Source: Nitrospirales bacterium
GTDB taxonomy: Bacteria > Nitrospirota > Nitrospiria > Nitrospirales > UBA8639
Direction: 5' to 3'
DNA length: 42,589 nucleotides
Assembly (NCBI GenBank): GCA_021604105.1
Contig: BQIW01000034.1
Coordinates: 1 to 42,589, forward strand
Of this stretch, positions 34,563 through 42,589 are shown piece by piece. The position numbers were made by a program, and so were the translations under genes. The notes beneath the pieces are model-generated. The model was not told where the DNA came from and made no database searches. It was given only the letters and a program-made list of their open reading frames with translations. Each line of letters starts with the position of its first letter. Position 1 is the stretch's first letter.

Positions 34563-35558
34563 ATGTCTTCACCAAGGCAGCCTTCACGTTCCCAAAAATC
34601 CACTCAGCGCAAGAAGAGGATGGCCCTGCCCAAGGACTTGCTGACGGTGGCCGATATTCCCAGGGATTCGATTCATCATCTGATTACTCTTGCTCAAAAG
34701 ATGAAGGCTGCCCGAAAACATGGGCGCACCACCTTTCCGTTGAAGGGCAAAACGTTGGGTCTTATTTTTGAAAAACCCTCTACGCGGACCAGGGTTTCGT
34801 TTGAAGCCGGGATGAATCAACTTGGTGGACAAGCCATTTTTCTAGCGTCCGAAAAAATCCAATTGAGCCGGGGAGAAAGTTTAGCCGATACGGCAAAAGT
34901 CCTAACGCGATACTTGGATGGACTCGTCGTAAGAACATTCAACCAAGCCTCCCTAGAAGAATGGGCCCGACATACCTCGATTCCCGTCATCAATGGATTA
35001 ACGGACGATTGTCACCCCTGCCAAGCCTTAGCAGACCTTTTGACCATTGTCGAGCACAGGGACAACGCGAAAGGCCTAAAGCTGGCATATATTGGAGATG
35101 GAAACAATATCACCCACTCCCTTGTCGAGATCGGGGCTAAAGTGGGCATGCATGTGACCGTAGGATGCCCACAAGGCTATGAACCTGATCCCCGTATCGT
35201 CGAAGCGGCCCAGGAGGAAAGCCAACAAACAGGTGCCAGAATTGAAATTACTCATGATCCTAACATTGCCGCCACGGACGCTGATGTCATTTATACAGAT
35301 GTGTGGATCAGCATGGGACAAGAACACCAGCAGGAACCACGCATGGAAGCTCTGGCGCCCTATCAAGTCAACGGGAAACTCATGCAACAGGCAAAACCCA
35401 ATGCCCTCCTCATGCATTGCCTGCCGGCCCATCGTGGGGAGGAAATAACCGAAGACGTGCTAGACGGACCCCAATCAGTCGTTCTGGATCAAGCCGAAAA
35501 CCGCCTACACATCCAAAAAGCCATTTTACTTCTATGGTTAGGAAGACAGCCTTCATGA
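34563..35558 (+). CDS. argF: Ornithine carbamoyltransferase
   Basis: ArgF forms citrulline from ornithine and carbamoyl phosphate. The 331-residue protein carries the carbamoyl-phosphate site FEKPSTRTRVSFE, then LSRGESLADTAKVL, DDCHPCQALADL, and the ornithine loop MHCLPAHRGEEI. An extra basic N-terminus (about 19 residues, rich in Ser/Arg/Lys) precedes MALPKDLL. An in-frame ATG at 34620 might be the true start, giving 312 residues, nearer the common length. The stop overlaps the argH start (ATGA), showing coupling. Confidence 0.96.
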   Translation: MSSPRQPSRSQKSTQRKKRMALPKDLLTVADIPRDSIHHLITLAQKMKAARKHGRTTFPLKGKTLGLIFEKPSTRTRVSFEAGMNQLGGQAIFLASEKIQLSRGESLADTAKVLTRYLDGLVVRTFNQASLEEWARHTSIPVINGLTDDCHPCQALADLLTIVEHRDNAKGLKLAYIGDGNNITHSLVEIGAKVGMHVTVGCPQGYEPDPRIVEAAQEESQQTGARIEITHDPNIAATDADVIYTDVWISMGQEHQQEPRMEALAPYQVNGKLMQQAKPNALLMHCLPAHRGEEITEDVLDGPQSVVLDQAENRLHIQKAILLLWLGRQPS

Positions 35559-37045
35559 AGAAACGCGCCGGCGCAACCTCCCTCAACACCCGATCCCGTT
35601 CTTCAGCATCTCCTCAACCAAAATCGCCACAAAAACCCGGAGATCAAAAACTCTGGGGAGGACGATTTCAGGGTCAAACACATCAATTAGTCGAAACATT
35701 CACCGCCTCGATCAACGTTGATCGCCGCCTGTATGAATACGACATTGAAGGCAGCATCGCCCATTGTAAAACGTTACAACGGGCTAAAGTCTTGCCGCAG
35801 CGAGAATGTCAAGCCATTATTCGAGGACTCCTGACCATTCGTGATGACATTCGCGCCGGCCGCCATCAATGGAAGACCGAAGATGAAGATGTGCACATGA
35901 GCATTGAACGGCGCCTGACTGAGCTCATTGGGCCAGTTGGCGGGAAACTCCACACCGGCCGAAGTCGGAATGATCAAATCACCCTGGATCTTCGACTCTA
36001 TCTCAGGGATACCCTCCGACACCTGAGCAATGATCTTCGTTTACTTCAACAGTCGCTCGTGACGCTCGCTGAGCGGTATATGGGAGTGATGATGCCGGGC
36101 TATACACATTTACAGAGGGCCCAGCCCGTTCTCTTTTCACATCATGCCCTAGCCTATGTTGAAATGGTCGAGCGGGACAAAGAGCGTCTCCATGATGCCT
36201 TGGTTCGAATTAACGTCATGCCGTTAGGTTCCGGTGCGCTAGCTGGAAACAATTACCCGATCGACCGACACTATACCGCTTCCTTATTACATTTCCCTCG
36301 CGTGACCCAGAACAGCTTGGATGCCGTGTCTGACCGAGACTACGTCATTGAGGTGCTTAGCGCTTGCGCCATCGTAATGATGCACCTCTCTCGTTTAAGT
36401 GAGGAGCTGATTTTATGGTCATCACAAGAATTCCACTTCACAGACCTTCCCGACGGATTTTGTACAGGCAGCAGCATGATGCCACAGAAAAAGAACCCGG
36501 ACGTTCCGGAACTGATCCGTGGAAAAACCGGTCGGGTCTATGGACATTTGTTCAGCCTCCTGACCACTTTAAAAGGATTGCCTCTCAGTTACAACCGAGA
36601 CCTTCAGGAAGACAAAGAGCCATTGTTTGACACATTGGATACCGTGACGATATCGGTTAATATTTACGCAGAACTCCTGACTCAACTAACAATACGACCT
36701 GAGCCTATGAAAGAAGCGGTCTCTCAGGGTTTCCTGCTTGCCACGGAGTTGGCGGACCATCTGGTTAAAAAGGGGGTGCCTTTCCGTGAATCCCACCACG
36801 TGGTGGGAAGTCTGGTACGGGAATGCTTAGCTAAAGGGAAGGATTTGGGACAACTCACTCAACAGGATTTGCTGAATGCCTCCTCGTCCTTTGATGCCAA
36901 GGCATTTCAAGTTTTAACTCCAGAAGCTGCGATTAACAGTAAAAACATCATAGGTGGTACCGCTACATCCCAAGTCAAAAAACAGATCAATAGTTGGAAA
37001 AAATCATTACAGGCCGAAATGAAACGTTCCATGAACAAACCGTGA
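35555..37045 (+). CDS. argH: Argininosuccinate lyase
   Basis: ArgH releases arginine and fumarate from argininosuccinate. The 496-residue protein has the family strings LWGGRFQGQT, VGGKLHTGRSRNDQ, and the signature GSSMMPQKKNPDVPEL that holds the catalytic Ser loop. An N-terminal arm of about 30 residues (RSSASPQPKSPQKPG) is extra and probably disordered. The start at 35555 overlaps the argF stop by 4 bp (ATGA). A longer in-frame reading from 35303 would lie inside argF and is not credible. argG, which supplies argininosuccinate, is not present between F and H or elsewhere in the window. Confidence 0.95.
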   Translation: MKKRAGATSLNTRSRSSASPQPKSPQKPGDQKLWGGRFQGQTHQLVETFTASINVDRRLYEYDIEGSIAHCKTLQRAKVLPQRECQAIIRGLLTIRDDIRAGRHQWKTEDEDVHMSIERRLTELIGPVGGKLHTGRSRNDQITLDLRLYLRDTLRHLSNDLRLLQQSLVTLAERYMGVMMPGYTHLQRAQPVLFSHHALAYVEMVERDKERLHDALVRINVMPLGSGALAGNNYPIDRHYTASLLHFPRVTQNSLDAVSDRDYVIEVLSACAIVMMHLSRLSEELILWSSQEFHFTDLPDGFCTGSSMMPQKKNPDVPELIRGKTGRVYGHLFSLLTTLKGLPLSYNRDLQEDKEPLFDTLDTVTISVNIYAELLTQLTIRPEPMKEAVSQGFLLATELADHLVKKGVPFRESHHVVGSLVRECLAKGKDLGQLTQQDLLNASSSFDAKAFQVLTPEAAINSKNIIGGTATSQVKKQINSWKKSLQAEMKRSMNKP

Positions 37046-37050
37046 ACGGC

Positions 37051-37302
37051 ATGAGTCAAACCTTAAAGACTCCTACCAGGTATCTCCTCATTTTTTGTAT
37101 ACTGGCACTCGTTTTCTTCTCAATTGGTTGCGGAGCAGTGGGCCCTCCCATCCCACCAGAAAAAGTTGGCATTGAAGCTAAGAGACTCAAGCAACAGCAG
37201 GATCAGGCCAGAAGAGAGGGAAACTTCGACCAGGACCCTCTGAATGAACCACTGGAAGAGGCAGTGGAATTACCCACCGTGTATCCTATCGATACCCGAT
37301 AA
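37051..37302 (+). CDS. Small lipoprotein (LptM-like layout)
   Basis: An 83-residue predicted lipoprotein. A hydrophobic segment (about 11-25) ends in SIGC, with C27 lipidated, followed by GAVGPPIPPEK, the Gly-Pro-Pro pattern seen in LptM/YifL-type lipoproteins. The rest is charged and Gln/Glu-rich and probably disordered. It starts 5 bp after the argH stop; an alternative GTG at 37042 overlaps it. It lies in the arg/lys operon, as small lipoproteins often do near lysA or dapF, but a role in LPS transport is only a guess. Confidence 0.72.
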   Translation: MSQTLKTPTRYLLIFCILALVFFSIGCGAVGPPIPPEKVGIEAKRLKQQQDQARREGNFDQDPLNEPLEEAVELPTVYPIDTR

Positions 37303-37387
37303 TGCACAGGGATTTGTCCAGGGAGAACCGCACGATGTACAATGAGATCCGCTATAGCCTCTCCAACTGTTAGTGGAGGATAATAGA

Positions 37388-39265
37388 ATGGATACCTCTC
37401 TCACTCACGGTGAAATACGCCCCAAACTATTATTACTTGATCCCTATCCACGAAATAATCCCTATCGTATGACGGCTAGCGAGCGCCGGTCGATCTGGTT
37501 TCCGAAGCTCAGCCTACCATCGATTGCCGCCTATACTCCAACAACATGGGATGTCGAAATCGTGGACGAAGCCGTTAAAGATATCGATTTTGAGACTCCC
37601 TGTACTGTGGTTGGAATATCCATTATGACCTGTTATGCGCCGAGAGCCTATGAAATCGCGGATGAATTTCGTCGACGTGGAAAACCCGTCATTCTCGGAG
37701 GGGTGCACCCCACCTATTGCCCGGATGAAGCCCTTCGCCATTGCGATGCCATTGTCTGCGGGGAAGCTGAAGACCTTTGGCCTCAAGTCATCACCGACAT
37801 CGAGGCCGGGTCCTTGAAACAAATCTATCGCATGGACCAATTCCCAACCTTGAGTCACTACAAACCCCCGCGTATTGAATTGCTCAGCCCGGATTCTTAT
37901 ATGACCAGACTTTGCACATTCACGACGCGAGGATGTCATTTTGATTGTGAGTTTTGCAGCGTTTCGCCATTTAATGGCAAAACCACTCGACGCCGACCTG
38001 TTCCCGAAGTCATTGAAGAACTGAAAAGAGCCAAAGAATGGCTGCGCTCGGACATTATTGAACGAATGACCCGTGGGTCACTTTTCCACGCCTTAACAAC
38101 CTCCCTGAAAATTTGGGTAGGGTTGGAAGAAGGTTCGATTGTGGCTTTTGTTGATGACCTGCATAACAGTCATCGTGCCTACTGCCGTGAGTTATGGCAG
38201 GCTCTGAAATCTCTCAACATTAAATGGGGCTGTCAGTCCACACTCTTTCTTGGCGATGATCCTGAAATGGTACGATTAGCTGCCGATAGCGGTTGCGTAT
38301 CGGTTTTTGTGGGGATGGAATCGTTATCGGATGATTCGCTCGATGAAACCAACAAAGGATTTAATCAGGTGCGGAAATTTGAAAATCAGATTAAAATGTT
38401 TCATGACCATGGCATCATGGTGAATCCCGGTCTCGTGTTTGGATTTGATAATGACGACGAATCGGTATTCGAGACCGCCGTAGAGTTTTTGACACGAAAC
38501 AAAGTGGAATTGGCCTATTTCAATGTGCTGACTCCCCTTCCAGGGACGGCCTTGTTCGAACGCTTTAAGCGGGAGGGACGGATCATAGATCAGGACTGGT
38601 CGAAGTATGACGGGAAGCACGTGGTATACACACCCAAACGCATGTCAGCTGAGCAGTTACAGGAAGGGTTTTTCTGGGCCAACCACCAGTTTTATTCCTG
38701 GCCCTGCATCTGGAATCGCATGGGGCATACGAGCCAACGACTGATTCCCCGCCTTGAAATGAATTGGGAATTTCGAAAATTGATCTACCGTACCACACCC
38801 AAAGGCGCTCTATCCCCCCTGGCTAAAGTCTTAAAAAGTCTGCAGACCAAACTCCCGACATTTGAAACGCAGCAACTCGTTCCTAACGCTCTTCACCCTC
38901 AACCATCTCCTGATTCCAAACCCCAGGAGCTCTGCTTGAAAATGAAAGCTCGTCGTCACGATGCCTTTGCGGCCTTGTTCATTGATCTGGAGGGAACGTT
39001 AGACCACCTGAATGCCAAAGAACTATTGAAAAGGATTACCCAAGCTGGACGTGAGGCCAAAATGGATATCGTGGTCAACTTTGAGCACATAAAACATGCG
39101 ACTCCGAAAGCTATTTACACCTTATTTGATGGGGAGATTCTCCGAGCCATCACCCCTCACACGAAATTACGGTATCGAAACTTAAAAGAAGCCTTTCAAT
39201 CCATTGTTTCCGAAATCGCTCTTGAAAATTTGGACCTGTTTGATGAGGATATCCAGCATGCATGA
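37388..39265 (+). CDS. B12-binding radical SAM protein with STAS-like C-terminal domain
   Basis: A 625-residue protein. Residues about 10-150 are a cobalamin-binding-type domain (VVGISIMTCYAPRAYEIA, ILGGVHPTYCPDEAL, IVCGEAEDLWPQ) without the DxHxxG cobalamin loop. The radical SAM core follows with C183-x3-C187-x2-C190 (TRGCHFDCEFCSV). About 30 unusual residues (217-250) sit between the usual EEL helix and the FVDDLH strand. Residues about 515-612 resemble a STAS domain (FAALFIDLEGTLDHLNAKEL, IVVNFEHIKHATPKA). The substrate is unknown. GGAGGA 7 bp before ATG 37388 decides the start. Its end overlaps the lysA start by 8 bp. Confidence 0.86.
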   Translation: MDTSLTHGEIRPKLLLLDPYPRNNPYRMTASERRSIWFPKLSLPSIAAYTPTTWDVEIVDEAVKDIDFETPCTVVGISIMTCYAPRAYEIADEFRRRGKPVILGGVHPTYCPDEALRHCDAIVCGEAEDLWPQVITDIEAGSLKQIYRMDQFPTLSHYKPPRIELLSPDSYMTRLCTFTTRGCHFDCEFCSVSPFNGKTTRRRPVPEVIEELKRAKEWLRSDIIERMTRGSLFHALTTSLKIWVGLEEGSIVAFVDDLHNSHRAYCRELWQALKSLNIKWGCQSTLFLGDDPEMVRLAADSGCVSVFVGMESLSDDSLDETNKGFNQVRKFENQIKMFHDHGIMVNPGLVFGFDNDDESVFETAVEFLTRNKVELAYFNVLTPLPGTALFERFKREGRIIDQDWSKYDGKHVVYTPKRMSAEQLQEGFFWANHQFYSWPCIWNRMGHTSQRLIPRLEMNWEFRKLIYRTTPKGALSPLAKVLKSLQTKLPTFETQQLVPNALHPQPSPDSKPQELCLKMKARRHDAFAALFIDLEGTLDHLNAKELLKRITQAGREAKMDIVVNFEHIKHATPKAIYTLFDGEILRAITPHTKLRYRNLKEAFQSIVSEIALENLDLFDEDIQHA

Positions 39266-40520
39266 CTTTCACTACCAGGGGGACGAATTATTCTGTGAGG
39301 AAATCCCCATTCATCAAATTACTGAACAGGTGGGGACCCCCTGTTACATATATAGCCACCGGACATTAATTCGGCATTTTCATGCTTTCGATCAAGCCTT
39401 TAATGACATTCCACATATCGTGGCCTTTGCCATGAAAGCGAATTCGAACCTGACCGTCTTGCGTCTGCTTGCCAAAGAAGGGTGTGGCGCAGATATCGTG
39501 TCGGGTGGAGAACTTTTCCGCGCATTAACAGCCGGAATGCCACCCAACAAAATCGTCTTTGCCGGGGTTGGCAAATCCAAAGAAGAAATTCAATATGCAT
39601 TGGAGTCAAATATTCTGATGTTCAATGTTGAATCTCCTGGTGAACTTCAGCAAATCAATGAGGTTGCTGGCTCCATGGGCCTTCGCGCCAAAGTGGCGTT
39701 GCGCATCAATCCGGATATTGATCCCCAGACCCATCCGTACATTTCTACCGGATTAAAAAAAAGCAAATTCGGAATTGGAGCGGACCGGGCACTTGAAGAA
39801 TTTGACGTAGCAGGGAACCTTCCTCACATTAAAGTGGTCGGCGTTCATTCACACATTGGGTCCCAATTAACCCAGGTCACCCCATTTGTTGATGCCTTAA
39901 AAAAAGCAATCGCCTTAATACAAGCACTTCAAGCTAAAGATGTCCATATCCAGTATCTCAACATAGGCGGAGGACTGGGCATTACTTACTCGGACGAAAC
40001 GCCTCCTCATCCCAAAGAGCTGGCTGAGGCCATTTCTCCGTTGCTACAATCCGTCTCATGCCAAATCATTATGGAACCGGGCCGGTCCATTGTAGGGAAC
40101 GCAGGTATATTGGTGACAAAAGTGTTGTATAACAAGAAAAGCGCGGACAAGCATTTCGTGATTGTTGATGCCGCAATGAATGATTTGTTACGACCAAGTT
40201 TATATGATTCCCACCACGATATTCAGCCGGTAATCAAAAAAGAGTCATCCGCAGTCAACGCCGTTGATGTAGTGGGACCCATTTGCGAATCAGGAGATTT
40301 TTTAGCAAAAGATCGAAAAATGCCCAATTCTCAACCTGGCGATCTCCTGGCCGTCATGAGTGCTGGAGCGTATGGATTTACAATGGCTTCAAATTATAAT
40401 TCCCGTCCACGTGTCCCCGAGGTGCTCGTGAAAGGGAAGGAGATCACAGTCATTCGACAACGAGAAAGCTACGAAGACCTCATACGAGGCGAAACCATTT
40501 CAGAAGCCTTCTCGAATTGA
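39258..40520 (+). CDS. lysA: Diaminopimelate decarboxylase
   Basis: LysA performs the last step of lysine synthesis, decarboxylating meso-diaminopimelate with PLP. The 420-residue protein has the PLP lysine K60 (FAMKANSNL), SGGELFRAL, the glycine loop LNIGGGLGITY, EPGRSIVGNAG, and the second-substrate motif ICESGDFLAKDR. ATG 39258 overlaps the previous stop by 8 bp and follows a GAGGAT site, so it is translationally coupled to the radical SAM gene. dapA follows after 95 bp. Confidence 0.96.
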   Translation: MHDFHYQGDELFCEEIPIHQITEQVGTPCYIYSHRTLIRHFHAFDQAFNDIPHIVAFAMKANSNLTVLRLLAKEGCGADIVSGGELFRALTAGMPPNKIVFAGVGKSKEEIQYALESNILMFNVESPGELQQINEVAGSMGLRAKVALRINPDIDPQTHPYISTGLKKSKFGIGADRALEEFDVAGNLPHIKVVGVHSHIGSQLTQVTPFVDALKKAIALIQALQAKDVHIQYLNIGGGLGITYSDETPPHPKELAEAISPLLQSVSCQIIMEPGRSIVGNAGILVTKVLYNKKSADKHFVIVDAAMNDLLRPSLYDSHHDIQPVIKKESSAVNAVDVVGPICESGDFLAKDRKMPNSQPGDLLAVMSAGAYGFTMASNYNSRPRVPEVLVKGKEITVIRQRESYEDLIRGETISEAFSN

Positions 40521-40615
40521 ATTTTAGATGTAAACCCTTGCGTTGATTCACCAAGGCATTCTCCCTTTTTTTACAAAACACAAGTTCCCTACATCAGGGG
40601 ATTGAGGGCAAAATT

Positions 40616-41488
40616 ATGTTCAGCGGTTCGTTAGTCGCTATTGTCACCCCATTCTCAAAGGGAAAATTTGATGAAAAGGCCATGGCCGATCTCATCGAAT
40701 CCCAAATTTCATCTGGGACCCACGGCTTTGTACCCTGTGGGACGACAGGCGAATCAGCCACCTTGACTCCGGAAGAGCATGAACGGGTCGTTTCATTCAC
40801 CATCGAAGTAGTGAATAAGCGGGTTCCTGTCATTGCCGGAACAGGCTCAAACTCTACCGAGGAAGCCATCACCTTTACGAAACATGCCAAATCCATGGGT
40901 GCCGATGGTGCTTTACTCATCACGCCGTATTACAATAAACCAACCCAGGAAGGGCTATACCGTCATTTTTCGGCCATCGCCAAAGCCGTCGACTTACCAC
41001 AAATCCTATACAATATTCCAGGGCGGACCAGCGTCAACATGTCTCCGACCACGGTGAGCCGTCTGTCGGAGATCCAGAATATTATTGGCATCAAGGAAGG
41101 CAGTGGATCTCTCCAACAGGTTTCCGAAATAATACAACAAGCCCGCCCTGGCTTCCTTATGCTCTCAGGGGATGATCCCTTAACGCTTCCTATGATTGCC
41201 CTCGGAGGGAAAGGCGTGATCACGGTGACCGCGAACGTCGCTCCGACCCATATGGCAAACATGGTGAACGCTGCACTAAAAGGTGACTACGAAGCAGCGA
41301 GACTTCTTCACTACAAACTCTCTCCCCTATTTGGAGCTTTATTTGTGGAAACTAACCCCATTCCCGTGAAAGCGGCTCTGGCCATGATGGGAAAAATGTC
41401 AGAAGAAGTTCGACTGCCGCTCACCCCGCTTGCTGCGGAATTTCGACCAGCACTCCAAGAAGCCTTGGAACAAGCCGGAGTGCTCTGA
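40616..41488 (+). CDS. dapA: 4-Hydroxy-tetrahydrodipicolinate synthase
   Basis: DapA condenses pyruvate and aspartate semialdehyde at the start of the diaminopimelate/lysine branch. The 290-residue TIM barrel shows the carboxylate-binding GTTGES (42-47), Y132 in LYNIPGRT, and the Schiff-base lysine K160 in IIGIKEGSG, all required residues. Cytoplasmic. GAGGG lies about 7 bp before the ATG. dapB follows 13 bp after the stop. Confidence 0.97.
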   Translation: MFSGSLVAIVTPFSKGKFDEKAMADLIESQISSGTHGFVPCGTTGESATLTPEEHERVVSFTIEVVNKRVPVIAGTGSNSTEEAITFTKHAKSMGADGALLITPYYNKPTQEGLYRHFSAIAKAVDLPQILYNIPGRTSVNMSPTTVSRLSEIQNIIGIKEGSGSLQQVSEIIQQARPGFLMLSGDDPLTLPMIALGGKGVITVTANVAPTHMANMVNAALKGDYEAARLLHYKLSPLFGALFVETNPIPVKAALAMMGKMSEEVRLPLTPLAAEFRPALQEALEQAGVL

Positions 41489-41501
41489 GGAAAAAGAACA
41501 C

Positions 41502-42305
41502 ATGATTCGAACAATCATCACCGGCGCAGCCGGTCGAATGGGCATGCGATTAGTCGCATTAACTCAGGGCACCCCTGGACTACAGCTTTCCGGAGCAGTC
41601 GAAGTAAAAGGGCATCCCGCTATTGGAAAAGATGCTGGCGAAGTCGCCCAAATCGGGCAAGTGAACATTCCGATCACTGACGACCTCCAAACCTGTCTTT
41701 CACAGGGTGATGTGGTGGTCGACTTCACGGCTCCTTCATCCTGTCTGGCCAACCTCCAGCAGGTCGTCAAATCCACCAAGGCCATGGTCATTGGAACTAC
41801 CGGATTCACTGATCAAGAATTGGCCCAACTTAAAACATTCGCTCTCAAAATCCCCTGTGTGTTTTCCCCAAACATGAGTGTAGGGATCAATGTGCTCCTC
41901 AGCACCATCGGGAAAATCGCCAGATCTCTAGGTGAGCAGTACAACATCGAAGTAATCGAAGCCCATCACAATAAGAAAAAGGACGCCCCCAGCGGAACCG
42001 CCCTAAAACTGGCTGAGGCTCTGGCAGAAGGCATGAAATGGGATTTACAAGAAGTGGGCGTCTATACACGACATGGTATGACCGGCGAACGGAAAACTCG
42101 TGAAATTGGCATGCAAACCATCCGCGCAGGAGATATTGTTGGCGATCACACCATTTTATTGGGGGGACCAGGAGAACGCATTGAAATAACCCACCGGGCC
42201 CATACTCGCGATACCTTTGCCCAGGGCGCGCTCCGGGCAGCTGAATGGGTTGCCCAAAAACCACCTGGCCTCTATTCCATGGCCGACGTTTTAGGCTTAT
42301 CCTAA
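41502..42305 (+). CDS. dapB: 4-Hydroxy-tetrahydrodipicolinate reductase
   Basis: DapB reduces the DapA product using NAD(P)H. The 267-residue protein begins with the dinucleotide fold TGAAGRMG (7-14). GTTGF, FSPNMSVGINVL and the signature EAHHNKKKDAPSGTA, with the catalytic His pair and Lys, follow. ATG 41502 is preferred because the nucleotide fold then starts at residue 3; an in-frame start at 41430 lies inside dapA. The gene ends the amino-acid operon. No terminator hairpin is clear after it. Confidence 0.96.
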   Translation: MIRTIITGAAGRMGMRLVALTQGTPGLQLSGAVEVKGHPAIGKDAGEVAQIGQVNIPITDDLQTCLSQGDVVVDFTAPSSCLANLQQVVKSTKAMVIGTTGFTDQELAQLKTFALKIPCVFSPNMSVGINVLLSTIGKIARSLGEQYNIEVIEAHHNKKKDAPSGTALKLAEALAEGMKWDLQEVGVYTRHGMTGERKTREIGMQTIRAGDIVGDHTILLGGPGERIEITHRAHTRDTFAQGALRAAEWVAQKPPGLYSMADVLGLS

Positions 42306-42447
42306 ACCAAAACAACTTCCCGAATGTATCCGCTATTTCGGCATGAAAGATGACAGCCAACAGAAACTTTAATCACACACCATTAAGGTATACCTCCTCA
42401 ACAACAATTGCATGAGACCTATCTTCTCAAATGTATCCAAGCCATAC

Positions 42448-42483
42448 GAGAGCTATTGTCAAATCTGGTGTCTGAGGCGTTGG
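42448..42483. other. Possible terminal end of the IS256-family element
   Basis: The sequence from GAGAGCTATTGTC (42448) up to the transposase stop could be the right inverted repeat of the insertion sequence. The other end is outside the window, so neither the repeat nor a target duplication can be tested. The part 42306-42447 shows nothing. Confidence 0.3.
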
Positions 42484-42589
42484 TTACGCGGCGACGGGTT
42501 CGTTCATTGTGACTTCTATTCCATCTGTAAATTGCACCCCCTTAATCACCAAAGCCAACTGCCGGAATCCTCTCAGTCGTCGCCAGGTT
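42484..42589 (-). mobile_element. IS256-family transposase, C-terminal fragment (cut by window edge)
   Basis: The minus strand from the window end to the TAA at 42484-42486 encodes 34 residues, including TWRRLRGFRQLALVIKGVQF and then TDGIEV. This closely resembles the C-terminus of IS256/mutator-type transposases (W-R-x-L-x-G, then V-x-F-x-D-G). The DDE catalytic residues lie outside the window. The reading is intact up to its stop. It marks a mobile element at the end of the lysine operon. Confidence 0.72.

Noticed and set aside
35303..35554. N-terminal extension of argH inside argF
   Set aside because: It would add 84 residues in an alternative frame of argF, unlike any lyase. The ATGA overlap at 35555 is a normal start.
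1..42589. CRISPR array, prophage or toxin-antitoxin locus
   Set aside because: No spaced direct repeats, phage structural genes or toxin/antitoxin pairs were seen in any part of the window.

Overview
The window looks like a chromosomal stretch from a Nitrospira-like bacterium (Nitrospirota). This is inferred from gene content: PCP_red-domain proteins, a TRL-like lipoprotein, a DUF3015/DUF4105 pair, many small lipoproteins and a Gram-negative envelope. No rRNA or other taxonomic marker is present, so the assignment is not proven. Coding density is high in the housekeeping blocks. The accessory stretch between about 4.5 and 18.7 kb is looser, with gaps, small secreted proteins, hairpins and gene remnants.

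Layout. 0-4.5 kb: tRNA-Leu(GAG) on the minus strand, then a HAD phosphatase, queE, pepA and nagZ on the plus strand (queuosine precursor synthesis, peptide turnover and peptidoglycan recycling). 4.5-12.8 kb: small and envelope proteins. These include a desulforedoxin-like tandem-repeat protein, a PsiE-family membrane protein, a 122-bp palindromic repeat, a class-I glutamine-amidotransferase-like hydrolase, an exported glycine-rich protein, an unusually long TatA-type protein, a HEAT-repeat lipoprotein and a lone receiver domain, followed by about 1.3 kb without a convincing gene. 12.8-18.4 kb: a methyltransferase-TPR fusion, DUF3015 and DUF4105 envelope proteins, an outer-membrane barrel, a possible gene remnant and a TRL-like lipoprotein. 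18.7-24.1 kb: an HTH plus metallo-beta-lactamase fusion, a site-2 protease homologue, an M20 peptidase, a broken cytochrome c gene and der.

24.5-28.5 kb (minus strand) is the most unusual part: three overlapping genes. In order of transcription they are a 699-aa protein with two universal-stress domains, a rubredoxin-like zinc/iron site and three PCP_red-like segments; an AhbD/NirJ-like radical SAM-SPASM protein with its own C-terminal PCP_red domain; and a CopD-like four-helix membrane protein. The overlaps imply one translationally coupled operon. I infer a tetrapyrrole- or redox-linked function, which is not demonstrated.

29.2-33.2 kb holds metK and ahcY (SAM synthesis and SAH removal), closed by a terminator, then a fatty-acid desaturase. 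33.3-42.3 kb is a long plus-strand amino-acid operon: argD, argF, argH (argG is not here), a small lipoprotein, a B12-binding radical SAM protein with a STAS-like tail, lysA, dapA and dapB. Many of these junctions overlap. The right edge cuts into an IS256-family transposase on the minus strand.
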